Source: Pseudoscleropodium purum (taxonomy: Eukaryota > Streptophyta > Bryopsida > Hypnales > Brachytheciaceae). Taken from it: a DNA stretch of 64,000 nucleotides. The stretch covers positions 6,572,001-6,636,000 of the forward strand of contig OZ017804.1 in the NCBI GenBank assembly GCA_963969395.1, in the 5' to 3' direction. The notes beneath the pieces were generated by a model. It saw only the letters and a program-made list of their open reading frames with translations, was not told where the DNA came from and searched no databases. This document shows, piece by piece, positions 1-13,804 of this stretch (position 1 is the stretch's first letter; every line of letters begins with the position of its first letter). Position numbers and translations under genes: made by a program.

Positions 1-891
1 AATTTTTGGGCAGGTCATTGTGACCATAAATTTCCATATTTTGGGCTAAAATTGTAATAGAAGGTGTGGACGAGGAATATCTTTCATATGCAACAAATTT
101 CATGACATTTGGAAATAGGAGTCAAAAGTTATGGCCCAATATATTGTTTGTTTCTCAACTTAGGCAGTCCAGGCAGATCTGAAAAATTCACTTTTTTCAA
201 AAATAAAAATTTGAAATTGATTTTCTATATTAATATATGTGTAGAAAGCTTTGAATCATTCCATTTCAATCAATGAGTCAAAAATTATGAGGAATTTTAG
301 TTTGCGAGCAATTATGGATTTTGTACTCTAAAATAAACTTTGAAGTTGTTTATTTCACTCAATTTTCAATATTTATTGAAAAAAATAAAATCATAGGATG
401 TACATTGTTTATAAAAACATTATAACCATTGGGATTGATATTTTTCAATTCCATAATTAAATTCTTAACAATTTAGTATTTTGAATCATTCTCTATCTCT
501 TTCTACCTCCTATTTTTTTCCTATATGTTGTACAATTTCAAATGACTTGAAAATTTTCAAGCATGTAAACAACTTGTTTAGAAAAACAAATTAAAAGAAG
601 CACCACCATTTTGAACATTTTTTCATAGAAAAGTGAGCTTGTAAAGTACAGCTGCCCAGTTTTTCGTAGGGTTAAAATAAAGATTTTTGGCAATTCAAAT
701 GCTAAAATCTTGCAATCTACTCAGTGGAAAGTTTTGAAATTTTTTCTACGTATTTTCAAATCAGTGCTCTACAAGATCCTATGGTTATATGTGTCAAAAA
801 AAAAAAATTTCCAAAAAATTGGTACTTGTACAGAAAATGGCATTTTTTGAGCGGTTTCAGGAAAATAGAGTCATGGAACTTTAGGGGTTAA
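1..891. repeat. TTAA-flanked short element, left end cut off by window
   Basis: Positions 1 to about 360 resemble 47940-48300, including a shared stretch around 'gaaagctttgaatcattc'. The copy at 47910 starts with TTAA then CCCCTAAA, so the left end of this one should lie about 40 bases before the window. The right end reads ACTTTAGGGG followed by TTAA at 888-891, which mirrors the left ends of related elements. No coding capacity is visible, so this looks like a non-autonomous DNA element. Confidence 0.6.
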
Positions 892-1308
892 TATTTTGAA
901 TCATTATCTACTTTTTTCTACTTACTATTTTTTCCTATATATTATACAATTCCAAATAATTTGAAACTTTTTCAACATGTATTTAAAGCTTGTCTAGGAA
1001 AACGAATCCAAAGAAGCACCACCATTTTGGACATTTTTCTACAAAAAAGTGAGCTTGTAAAATGCAACTGCCTTTTTTTTTGTAATTTCAAAAAAATGAT
1101 TTAGGTGAATTTGAATGCTTATATCTTGTAATCCACATTGTGGAAATTTCTAAAATTTTTAGCACATGTTTTGAAGTGAGCATACTACAAGATCCTATGG
1201 TTATATATGTCAAAAAAAGTTTTTTTCAAAAATATGGTACTTATACTAGAAATGGCAGTTTTCAAGCGTTTTGAGGAGAAAACATAGTCGAGGAACTTAA
1301 GGGATTAA
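477..1308. repeat. Tandem duplication of an element's right half (about 415 bp x 2)
   Basis: Positions 477-891 and 892-1308 are diverged direct copies. Both begin TATTTTGAATCATT, both contain AGAAGCACCACCATTTTG and CTACAAGATCCTATGGTTAT, and both end at a TTAA (AGGGGTTAA and AGGGATTAA). Each copy therefore ends with the terminal motif of the element. No gene is seen between here and 1974. Confidence 0.8.
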
Positions 1309-1974
1309 ATGAGTGCTAATGTATATAAGGTCTAATTAGTGCAAACATTGAAATGAAAGTTAGATAAATTTTGGATGAAAATTGGATTATAATAAATGAA
1401 TTCGAGATATTAAGAAAATAGTGTAGACCATAGTATATTGATTTTATTTGCTATTAAATAAACAATGATATTAATACAACTCACTAATGCACACAATCTC
1501 TAAAAAGGTACACTTTTTGAATTAATTTGTATTGTTATATGTTGAAAACTTAGAAAAGATTGAATAGTTGAAAGAATCACCATACTACCAAGTTTGAAAT
1601 ATTAGGTTTAGAATCAAATTGAAAAATATTACATAAAACAATGCATTTATGTATTTATTACTCTAAACAAATGACTGTAATATTAAAATAATCATGTAGT
1701 TAAATATCTTTTGTTTCCAAGATAACTAAAAGTAGTTGTATATTAAAGAATTTAAACAAAATTGAATATTTAAAGGAATCACCGAAACTATCACATTTAA
1801 ATATAAGGTTTTCAATCAAATTGAAAAACGTTAATAAAAATACAAATATTATACTTATATTTAAAATCAACGATTACACCCAAAGAAAATGTAAGGATAT
1901 AAAAAAAAATTAAATCATATTTTGAATCTATACTAAAATTACTTGCACCAAGATTGTCAAGCTACAAAACCATC

Positions 1975-4900
1975 ATGGCTACAAAAGGAATGCACTTGCA
2001 AGTAAGCCTACATATTGATTACAATTTTTTAATAAGATAATTATAATTCTCAATTCTAATTTACATTAATAGAATCTTGTATAATTTACATTTTGCATTC
2101 TAATTTTACAATTTAGTCTAAATTACATTGCAATCTTAAAATTACAATATTCAAGTTATTGAGCAGGTAGAAATTAGAAAAAAGTTAAATCTATGGGATT
2201 GGAAAATATCTAATATTCGCCTATGTGTTGGAAATGGCCAACAACCTCTACAATGGTTGGGTTATGTTGCTTGTAATTATGTGGCTTTTGAAAATGGTAT
2301 ATATAAATATTTCAAGTATGCAAATATCAATTTCAATATGAAATGAGTATGATTAGACTATATTACATATTACACGTTATACATAGGTATAATTGTAGAT
2401 GATAAATTTAAAATGAAAATAAATCTCTGAGAAAATGAAGTTAAGAATATAGGAATAACATTTTTATATAAAATAATATTTACATATAATGATAGGTATT
2501 GTCACCTCCAAGTGTATTCCACAAGGAATTATAGTAAAGGTATATACAATGTTCAAGTTAAACATTCTCTTGTATTCATTAGAAATTTAGAAAATTTAGA
2601 AATAAAATAAATATTCATTTTCATTATTTCAATTTTAATGTAAAATCTAGGATTAATAATTATAATTGTTGCTTTTGCTAAAACGTAGTGGCTTTTAGTT
2701 GATTTATAAGTACCATTTAGTACAATTCATATTTTATAAACAATTGTAATATGTTTCATGAAAAATATGGAAACACTTATTATGCAAAATTTTATTTATA
2801 GGAAAAGTTGGTAGATGTTGAAGGAATCATAAATGAAATTTGCCAAGATGAAGAAAAAGTAATTGTTGAATATTCAAGTATGCATGATTTAACTATGGAT
2901 CTTAATTTTTATTCTTAGACAACTTTAAAATATAATGTCAATACCATTTTTGGATCAAAATAGGTTATTTTTCTTTAATAATCATGTATTTTCAATGTTC
3001 CAAGTTTAAGTTCTAAATAAAAATCAATTTTGAAAATTTGAAAGGGCCAATGCTAAACAAGTTATTGATTTTTAAAATTAAATGATTAATTTTGGATTAT
3101 AAATTTTTTTAATTCTTAAACATGAGTATATAAGAATGAAAATTAAATGAATAATTCTAATTTTTAATGATCACCAATATGTTCTTCATTCCATTTAAAA
3201 TCTTACATTTATTCATCTAAAGAAGTTGAACAATAGTCAATAAATGGTATTTACAAGAAATTTTAAGAGAGTTTTCTATCATTTCTTTAATATTTACTTT
3301 AAAATAAGTTTGTAATCAATTATATTATTTAATTATACTTTAGATTAAAATATGTTATTTTTTACATGGCTTCTACCAAACTTCAATGAACATTTTCATG
3401 TAAATAATATATGATGTTGTATACAAGAAAAATTGAACTTGATGGATAAAATAATAGTATGATCTAATTTTAATATGAAATTATAGATAGTTTTAGTAAT
3501 TCAAATGAATCATTTCAAATTACAATCTACTTATTAAATTATTATATCTAATAAAACTTATGTTTTTTACTTTGTAGGTGGCCCTGAATCATTTACACAA
3601 TGTTGGGAAGGGCGAATTTCAGAAGGTGAAAAACGAATGAGAAAATCTCTCATAAAAGTTGGTAAGTCTAGTAAGATTACAAAATATTCTAAGACATGAA
3701 TTCTTGAGATTTAATTTGAATATTTCTATTTTCAAATTGAAAATGTCTTGTGATTTTTTATACTTTGTAAGAATTTTGCATATTAGAAAGTTTGTGATTG
3801 ACATGTTCCTAATATTTATTTATTGAAATAAATACATTCAAACTTTACACAATGTTTTTATTTCATGGTTTTATAACATAATTTTATAAATAATTGTGAA
3901 ATGATGGTCTGAGGTCATGTGGATAATAAATTCACTTATCAAAAATGGACTAGGATATGATATGGGTGAGAATGATGAAATGTATGATTTGATCTCTGAA
4001 GTTGACGCTTTGGTTACAAAAGTGGTGAATTTAATATATGATGTTGTAGAAGAAGTTGATGAAATACTTCATGGAAAAAAGGTAAATTTCTAAAATTTAA
4101 TTGCATATTCTATTTTTTATTTGAATATTTGATATTATCAACTACTATTCTACTATATATAGTGTTTAATTCCTAAAATTTAATGAAACCACTTTTTGGT
4201 CAAATATATTTCTGACATGTTGTAAGATTTTTTTTAATAAGTAATTGAATTGGACTTTCATTTAACTTTCTAAAAACAAAAAATCACTTACACTTTCAAT
4301 TTGATTAATTCCAAGGCAAATATCTTTGTAATATAAGGCAAAATATCTATTTTTGCTAACTTATACAATGCACCCATATGTCATAGACTTAAAAATAAGT
4401 TTTGGAGGGAATTACAGATACATGTAAGAAAAATTTATAGTTTCAACTATAGAATTTTAGCCGTAAAAAAAATCATATTTGTTTTTACTTTGTAAAATCT
4501 CCAATCTAATAATTTGAAGTTTAAATTGGAGTTTTTGATTTTGTTTCTATAAAATTTTCAAGTTTGAAGGTTTTGAATAAGATCCCTATAACTACTAAGG
4601 AAATTATATTTTTGTCATATTCACACATCTAAGCTTGAAAATTGAGCCATATGTAGTTGGAAAATAGCTTTCAATTTACTTGAAGAAATAAAAAGAATAA
4701 CTAATTTTCATAAATTTTAAATCACAAACTTCATTGCAAAGAAGATTCAATAGTTTTCTTTTATGCTTGGCATTACATTTTACTATATCATATGAAATTT
4801 GGCCAAGAATTTTTGAGGTTGACTATTAACCCCTAAAGGACCAAATGTCCATTTAAGAGAAAATTGGAATTTGAGTAGCTAATGATGAAGTAAAAAATGA

Positions 4901-7900
4901 ACATATGATTATGTAAATTTGACATAACATGAAGACATTCATCTCCTTCTAGGAATGTAAAAAAAATTGGGAGCAAAATTTATCTTGCCTTAGAAAATCC
5001 ATCCAATTCAAGCACTTTTGTCATCTTTTCCTAAATTCCTAGTGTACTTTTGAAATTTGGCTTGATTGTTTGTAACTAACATAACATAATATGAAAATTT
5101 GAAAAAACTACTACTTTTAGAGCAAAATCTCATTCCAAGACAAGTCAAAACTCTACAAACCATGTTGGATAAGTTTTGAATAATTACATTCATATCTACC
5201 TATAAACACTATTATCTTGAAATTTGTAGTTTTAAAATTTAAGAAGAAATTACATATTGAATTTCAAAAGAAAATCCGCCTTGCATAAGAAATCATCAAA
5301 AAATGACCAATATATTGCTAGTGTATTCATGAGGTAGTTCACTTGACCTCCTTGTATTGCAAGGTGATTTAGAGTAAGATAGCTCCCTTATTTGCTTTTG
5401 AAATTTTACATGAGGGTACCTAACAAGATGTAGTACTTGATGGTGTAGAAGTACAATTTTGTATAGAGGAAAAATTTCATTCCAAGAAGGCTCAAAGTCT
5501 GCAGACTCCATTTCACAAGAATAAAAAGAAGTCTTTGTCTTCATCTAAACATTGTAATTTTTCAATCTATGCATTCTAATGGATTGGCATTTTTTCCATA
5601 CATTCCATAATAGTCTACTACACTTTTGTACAGTTGAAGTACAAAAAAATTGTTCACTTTCTATATGGTCAATGCACCCTCAAATGACAATTTTTCTCAA
5701 ATTTCTCATTAAAAAAATACCCTACTCCTTTAGGGGTTAAAAAACAATTTCAAAATCCAATTGTTACTTTTATAGATTTACATAATATTTATTACAAATA
5801 AATTTCAGTCTATCTCAAATATTGCATATTTATGTGACTTTTTGTCAAGATACCAAAATCTTTAGGTTTAATGAATATTTTTTGAACAAATATTATTTAA
5901 AATTAATCTAATAAAGATAATATCAATTTCTAAATAACTTTTTAGATGGAATTAAAATCATCTACCACTTTGTTTTGTTTGGAAAGTGTCATTTTAACCA
6001 CCCTCTAGTCTATTAGTCCAAATTCAGCAATTCTATCAAAAAATTGGTGTAGACTTAATGCCAAATATGCCATCAACAAACTCTTTTTTCAAAATAAATA
6101 CAATGTTTTCTAATTTCTACAAATTCATTTAAGTTTAGGAAAGCATTACTTCCACATTCAAATTAATTTGTATGCTTTTATTTACAAGAAAAAATAATAA
6201 TGAAGATATAAATTTAGAAATATATTTTTTGAGTAAAAAAAATTAATTTAAGAATTGAAGTTATCCTTATTATTTAATGAAAATAAACAGGTTGAAATAA
6301 AATATGATAAAGATGGTTTGCCTAAGGATATAGTCACAACAAACATAGCAACATCTAGAGGAGACACATCAGCTTCAGAAAATCCACCTGAAATACAATA
6401 CCAATGTAAGTTTTCTTTTGGTAACCCCTAAAGTCCTAAAGCCCACTTGGGACACACTTAGAATTTTGGTTAGGCTTGTGTGACCTCAATTTTTGGCACC
6501 ATTTTTTTGAAACTTTTATTGAAGATAGAAAAACACATTAGCTTTATGGGAATATAGTTTTTATTTCAATCAAAGCCTAGAACCAAAAGTTATGCAACCC
6601 TAAATCCAAAATGCAATTCAATGGATTTTGTTTTATTAAAAAAGAGTTGAAATAAACTTTAACATTCTTTTTGCATGGATTACATTTTTTTTGCATGGAT
6701 TACATTTTTGTCTACATGGAACGCTTTGTTTCATTCTATTTGAATTAGTGATGTGAAAGTTATGAACCTTTTGTGGTGTAGTCAATCATTGCTTCTTCTT
6801 GAGAAAATAGCCCATATTCAATTAGTTTCTGAACTCAACTTTTACAATTTAAAAAAATAAAAAAAATTGCAAGGCTCAATCCGCTCATTAGAACAATTAT
6901 ATTGTTGGAATTAGGATGTTTCAATTCCATCTAAGGGCTATCAATAATTTAGTTTTTCTTTATATCATGTATCTATACTTAATAATTTCTTTAAGAATGA
7001 AAATCAAGTTTTTCTTTTTGAAATTTATTCTTATATCCTCAACTTAATTCGTCAATAATTTTTTTCTTAATACCAAAATCTTTAGTGCAAAAGTTTTAAG
7101 TTAAGAAAATTCAAAGTTTGTAATTTATTCAAACAAGGTGCAAAAAACATAGTTTTCTTTACTTTGAATACAAATATCTTGGAATCTCCAAGTTTTGGGA
7201 TATTCTTCCTCACATTTTTATACTCATCTAATGCAAGATCTTATGGTAAAATATCCAAAAAGATTTATTTTTATTTTTATTTTTATTTATTTTTAAAGTT
7301 TTTACTCTGCAATGAAAATGGTAGTTTTGAGTGATTTTTTATGAAAAAAGGTCTTGGGACTTTGGGGATTAAAGCATTAGTATCTAATACTTTTTGGATG
7401 ATAAGTAAATAAAAATTTCTTAATAGAATATTTAAATATGGTTAATATGCAATGCATAATTTATGTTTTTGAAAAAATGATTGATGGCTGTTAAAAATTA
7501 AAATATTCTATCGAAATATTGAATGTGTTAAGAATTGATTTGTATTATTGTGCTGTTTTTCATATTTTTCTTCTCTTTTATAATTTATTAAAATTTTAAT
7601 CCTCTAGTTGATGAAGATGGAAATCAAATTCTTGATGAAGATAGTAATCCAATCCCACTTCCACCACCAGAGCCAGATCCTCCCAAAGATGAAGAAACAT
7701 ACATGGAAATTGCACTTCCATTTTTTGGTATTTTCAAAAGGCCACTATGTCTCTTTATATAAATTTGTAAGGAAGATATATGAAATTAAAATATTAAAAA
7801 TAAATATTGCATGCATATAATATACGTTTTAACAAGTAAACGAAGTGCAAATGATAACTACCTCATTAATCATATATTTTCAAATCATTGAATTAAAAAA

Positions 7901-10900
7901 TAAATTATAACTTGAACATAATATGATAATTTATTTAATTTCTATATATAGTATTTAAATAAATTATTTTCTATTAGTTAAAAGAAAAGAATTATTATAA
8001 ATTTTAAAAATGATCAAAAATATAAAAATCTGCATATCATTACTCAAAGGATTTAATGCATGTATCACAAATATAATGCTACTTCAGAAGAATGGAATTA
8101 CGGAATTTTAGAAAAGATTCAATTAGCTTTATCAGACATGCAAGGGGATGCATCAAGGGAAGAATTTAGATTAATGCGTGAAGTATTGAAAGGACATGAT
8201 GGTAACGGAAATTGACATTACAATCAAATATTGCATATTAATTCCAAAATATTCATTTATATATATGTTTATATATAATTCAACTATCTAAATTTTATAA
8301 AATAAAATAAAATATTATGAACAAATATAAATTTCAAATTTCTTTTTAATGTTTTAGTTCAAGTATTAGCAATATTTCTTTGGTATGGTTCAAAAGGAAT
8401 TGAACTTCATGATAAAGATTTTGGATTTTTAACTTTTGTAAGTAATAACTTTTCATATTAATTTTTTTGATGTGTCAAAAAACACTGTTGTGACTAGCCA
8501 TTATAAACTATAAGCATTAAAATGTCATATTCTTTGGCCTTATAGAATTTGCAAATTTAACTTATGATTACTGACATTGAAATTTTGTTTTTTGATAGGA
8601 ACAATGGGAGCTAATGTGGAAAGAGTTGAATATACCTCTTGAAGTTTTAAATTGTAAGTTATGAGACTTTGTCTTGTATTATAAATCCATAATTTGTAGG
8701 TTTAAAAAAATATTCTTTTAACTTTTAAATAAATTTATAATTATAAATATTCATTATTTATTATCATTGGTGATTTTATTTTGTTTTTTTTATTGAAAAT
8801 TTATATTTCATTGTATTAATTGTAGCTTCTTTGATAAAACCACTATGGCAAGAGTTAAAAGATATTGGTCAAATGACAGGATGTTATCAGCTTAATTTAT
8901 ATGGATTTTATGCTGCTATAATGCATCTTACTTTAGGTATTTTTAAATAAAACATTATAAAAAATATGCTTTGTTATATTATATTATATTATATTATTTT
9001 TGAAGTTCTTTGGTGATTCAAGGCCCAGAGGTGCTTTAAAATACTCTTACACCAAACAAGGCTAAAATCTTTGTCTTTATTTATTCTTTAATAACATTAG
9101 TTGTAGGATCTTTCAATTATCTTGTGTAAGTAAATTCTTCAAAATTTTAAGTGAAAACTCCCACCAATTGCAAGATCAATGCAACAATACTTTAAAAACT
9201 AAGCATTTGAAGCCTAACTCAAAGGTCAAGTTTTTGTCTTTCAACTTGTTTTGACATTCATGTCTCATAACATTTTAGCTAATACATTGATATAAATTAG
9301 TTGAGAATATATGAGCAAAAATTTAACTAAAACAACTTCCGAATTGACCTTTTAAAATTTCATAAAGTAGAAGATGGTACTAAATAAAAGAAGAATTTAA
9401 ATAGCCTTAGTAACTTTGACAATAAATTTAAAATTGTCAATTCAATCACAAGCATATTGTTCTAAGCAATACATATCCTATTTTGTTTTGAATTTGGAAA
9501 TTTGGAAATTTGAGTTTAATAAACAAGTTTATAAATTTTTCTTCCTTCATTGCCTAACAAATAAAATTTCTTCATAACTTTCATCACGCTAGTTCTTAGA
9601 GGCAACAAACTTTTAAAAACTACCCCTTTAAAGACATAAGATTTGAAAACTAGCCAAAGAGGTTAAGAAAAAGAAGTGTTTTTACTTAATTCAAATGCAA
9701 ATACTTCCACAATAAAGGTAAATAGTTTAAATGTAAACCAATTTTTTTTCCTAATTTTATAAGTTTTAAAAATAAAAATGGCTTAATTTAAAAAAAATAA
9801 TTGATATATGAATAGATAAATTTAAGTTAAAGATATAATTTAATAAAACAAAACTTATTTCATTATTTGAAATATTTAGAAAAAAACTCAACTTCAAATA
9901 CTAATGAATTTTTTCATCCAAATTGTCTTTGAAATCAAAAATAAATATAAAGTATATATAGCATGTTTTTAAAGTTTAAATAAAAAAATTATTAATTGGT
10001 ATAGACTTTCATGTAGACCTTATTTGTTATTTTTTTTAAAAGGAATTCAACTTACTAAATGGGTGTAATTTTCATTATTATTATTATAAGTCTTATGATA
10101 AATTGGAATTACATCTATCTTCAATTTAGTCTACTTATAAATTGTTTTATAAATTGGATGTAAACTCATTCATGATGACATGTGCAATTCAAGGATAAAT
10201 ATTCAAAAGTCTAAACTCTCAAACTTGTAGAATTTGCATAATGTATAGTTTGTTTATTTAAAAACAGATGTTGAGAACCAATATTGTATTATGTGATAGA
10301 TTTGTATACTGGATATAATTCTACACAAGAATTATCAAGCCTTCCAGAAATGGTTTGCTTTCCATTCTTTATATAATAAAATATCAATCTATAATCAATC
10401 TTGGAATATGATGAATAAGATATATAAAATAAACAAAAATGAAAGCATCCTACACTAAATAAATATTTTAATCCAAATTTTAATGTTTTTTTGTATAATT
10501 TTGTTCATTTCTCAATATCAGAAAATATTATTCAAATAACTACTAATTTTCAAATCATATAATTTGTGGCATTAATAAAAAATCATGAAATCAATATTAA
10601 CATATATATTCTTTCATTAAACAAATGCCAATTTAAGCAAAAAAAACCCAAAAAAACATTGGTTGTAGGTTGCCCATTTTGTTGAAGACATTCTTGTTCC
10701 TAATTTTGAATTCAGAATAAAAACAAGACTTCAAACATTTTATAATGTAGATGCTTTGAGGTATAAGGTAAATAACCATTAATTTCATTTGTAAAGATCT
10801 TTTTAACTTCAATTCTAGCATCTACTTAGTCACTTGATGCTACATTTTTGTTTTAATTCAAGAAGAAAATATACAATAATGATTTAAATTCAACAATGAT

Positions 10901-13804
10901 ACAAATCAATTGAATTTAGAATGTGTATTTTTGTTAAGTATTAGTCATAATAGTTATTATACTAAATAATACGTAGTATATTTATTTAAGTGGTTTGATT
11001 AGAGCTTTTAAAGATTCATTGTAAATATAAATTATTTCATTTCAAAGATGTAACCCACATTTAACTAATTATGGACTTTCCATGGAATTATGGATGTTTT
11101 TTGTAATTGAAAATGTATTGGCTAGCAATCAATACTTGTCTATTTTTTATTTTTTTAATTATTTGACCCAAAATGATGATTTTGATCCATTTTTATTACA
11201 AAAATCTACAATTAGGTTATATATTACATATTTTCTTCATTCTCCAATATATGCAATATTAATTGTCAACCATAGATTTGTCCATTATTTGTTAAATATT
11301 AAACATTTAATCCCAAATTACATTCTAAAATTAATTACAATAACATTATAAATCAAAATCTTAATTTTTTGAAAAATAATAGAATATTAATGAATGGTTA
11401 ATTCAAATGAAAGTTTTGTAATTGTTTTCATAGACAAAATTTTCATTAGTAATTTTTTCACTAAAATATCATTGAAAAACATTCACATTTATAAACAAAA
11501 AGTATTGAAAAATAAAGTTTAAAATATAATTATACTTTTTGCAGCACTTCAAGTGTATCCATTTTGTGCAAATTATGATCATATTGTCAGAGTGTATATA
11601 AAGAAATTGAAGAAAATATTCAAGAGGCAATATATGGAAGACACTTCATTGCAGAAAAAATAGAAGAAAAAAAACTTCAAAAAAAAGAAGCTTATGAAAA
11701 AGAAATTAAAGAAAAAGGAGCCAAAGAAAAAGTAGAAATAAAAGAACCATTGCCATCTGAACTTGAACCTCCTTCCAAACCACTTGAAAAGAAAGGTCCA
11801 AAAGATAAAGAAAAAGAGCCTATTATAATGGAAGATAAATGTATTCAAGTGATTGTTCCTGAAGAACTCAAAAACTTAATTCCGTATTTTAGGGTATTGT
11901 GATATCACTCATTTTGACTCTATTTAATTATACATAATCAAATTACAATATAAACATAAATCCAAATGTTGAAATAAATACAATTAATACTTTTTCAATG
12001 TATTTTTAATGTTATCTAAAATGTGATTTGATAATATATGTATCAATATATGTATCAATGTAAAATATTAAGTACACAATGTTTTGATTTGCAGTCACAA
12101 TTTCATCCATTTAGATTATTACTTATTCATTCTTACACATTTTCATCCAAACTTAGAAACTTTCTTGAGTGACCATTATAATTACATCCATTTGGATGTT
12201 TTTGAAATTCATTTATATATATTTTCATCTAACAACATTTTCCCTTTGCATTAGAAATATAGTATATGTAATATTCAAATATCCAATAAGTCTTAATATT
12301 ATAACATTGAAATGTATGTATTTTGTAATAAAAACAAACAATCATTTTTTATTTTTATGATTGATTATAGAAATGGAAAATATTGGGTGAAATATGGGAT
12401 CCGGAAATTGCAACGTTGGCTGTAATTTATGCATTGCAAACATCCCCGGTACAATTACTTTGTATTTAATCCTATCGAAGACATCATGTCATAATATTAG
12501 ATGAAATAATTGTATTATTTTTAGATATCACTACTTGGTGTAATAATTTCAAAATTAAAAAAGTATTGGATTTTATAACATCAACTTTGCTAACTTTGTT
12601 GTTGAGTTTGTTATTAATTTTTTTTGGTAGAGAGCATATTTCTTAAATACATTTTACTTTAAAAAAAAACAATTATCTTTTATCTCTCAAAATAGAAAGC
12701 AATGATATTTTTTACAATTGAACTCTACATATCATTTTTTTTAATTATTAATTTTAGATCATCAAAACATCATTCAACAAATAGCAAAGGTTGCCTTTAC
12801 TCTTTAGAAGTCATTAAGACAAGTAGTTAATTTTGTAGACTTCACAAGTTCACATATCCCAAATCACCACAAACAATATTGTCTTTTACTTTCTTTTCAA
12901 TTTTGTTGAAAGTTCACTACCTTCAAAAATTAGTTTCTCTAATCTTGATTGAATATTCTCCATCTTTCCATGAACTCTTCAAAACAAACAATGTTGTTGA
13001 TATATATACACACACACATATATATAATCAAATCATGAAAGTTTATAGAGCTCCTACTATTGGTTCTTGGTACCCCTAAGGACAATGTACTTTAAAAATT
13101 CATAACTTATTCATATAGTGCCCCAATAATGCAAAATAAAGTATTTTAGAATTGCCTTTTAAGCCCTAACGTCCCAATAAGATATAATAAAGATAATATG
13201 TGTTCAATACAAGTAACTATGTTCCATTGTAATTTTTGTCAATTATTAGTGCACATATCTTAGTTTTAGGGAGTGTGCTGTGTTTTTTTCTCTTGAAATA
13301 AATTTGCATCCTCTAGCATAAAAAAAAATTTAAGATAAAATTATAAAATATACCCAGCATGCTTTGATATAATTGAAATTGATCATTGTGACAGAATATG
13401 AGTGAATTTCAACCTCTTCCAACAGATGAACTTACATTTGGGATGACTGAATTAGAAAGGGTAATTTTTTTTTAAATTAAAACTATTAATTTCGTAATTA
13501 CAACATTAAATTGATCTTTTCTGTAATTTTGTTTTACTAAAATTTTATTTATTAACTTAATATTTTAATTGGTGCACAGATGCTAACAGCGGCCTCTCAT
13601 GCTGCATATGAGAAAGTTCCCATCAAACGAGTTTCTGAATTCTCCTTTTTCAAATCTCACCTCAACGAATGTTTCCAACGAGGCGGTTTGGCGAAGCCTT
13701 TGTATTCGAACTACGAACAGAAGAAGAGATATTTGGCATCCATTTGTTTGAGATATGGAGGAAAACCTCCTCCAGCACCACCTGTGTTTGAAAAAAAAAA
13801 ATGA
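1975..13804 (+). CDS. Unrecognised 17-exon gene, 602-residue protein
   Basis: I do not recognise this family. Exons joined in one frame: 1975-2001, 2167-2296, 2496-2539, 2802-2877, 3578-3661, 3954-4081, 6291-6405, 7608-7727, 8088-8201, 8358-8437, 8599-8653, 8826-8936, 10300-10352, 11591-11893, 12371-12448, 13395-13460, 13580-13804. All introns are GT-AG, every junction keeps phase, and 1809 nt gives 602 residues plus stop, which is hard to get by chance. The protein starts MATKGMHLQ. It has a compact N-terminal domain (motif LCVGNGQQPLQWLGY, about residues 28-42), an acidic proline-rich linker (PLPPPEPDPP), a tryptophan-rich middle, a Lys/Glu-rich likely coiled coil (about 397-430) and a conserved-looking C-terminus (KVPIKRVSEFSFFKSHLNE) ending in prolines. 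Coding sequence is far more AT-rich than its neighbours. A role in motile sperm cilia is only a guess. The small exons at 2496 and 10300 are least certain. Confidence 0.8.
4830..5736. mobile_element. TTAA-flanked non-autonomous element in intron 6
   Basis: A 907-bp segment flanked by TTAA at 4826-4829 and 5737-5740. The left end reads CCCCTAAAGGACCAAATG and the right end is the reverse complement of CCCCTAAAGGAGTAGGG, so the first 11 bases form a perfect terminal inverted repeat. It lies wholly inside intron 6 of the 602-residue gene. No transposase frame is visible. Confidence 0.75.
6425..7368. mobile_element. TTAA-type element in intron 7
   Basis: The left end is GTAA then CCCCTAAAGTCCTAAAGCCC. 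The right end is the reverse complement of CCCCAAAGTCCCAAG followed by TTAA. The interior matches the element at 32862-34021 (both carry ATTAGCTTTAT, TTATTTCAAT and a 'gtgatgtgaaagttatga'-like tract), so these are two members of one family. The left TTAA has changed to GTAA. Confidence 0.65.

Noticed and set aside
11544..11590. Exon 14 starting at 11545 after an earlier TTTTTGCAG acceptor
   Set aside because: That start leads to a stop in the long Lys/Glu frame; the acceptor at 11590 with exon 13 (10300-10352) keeps phase.
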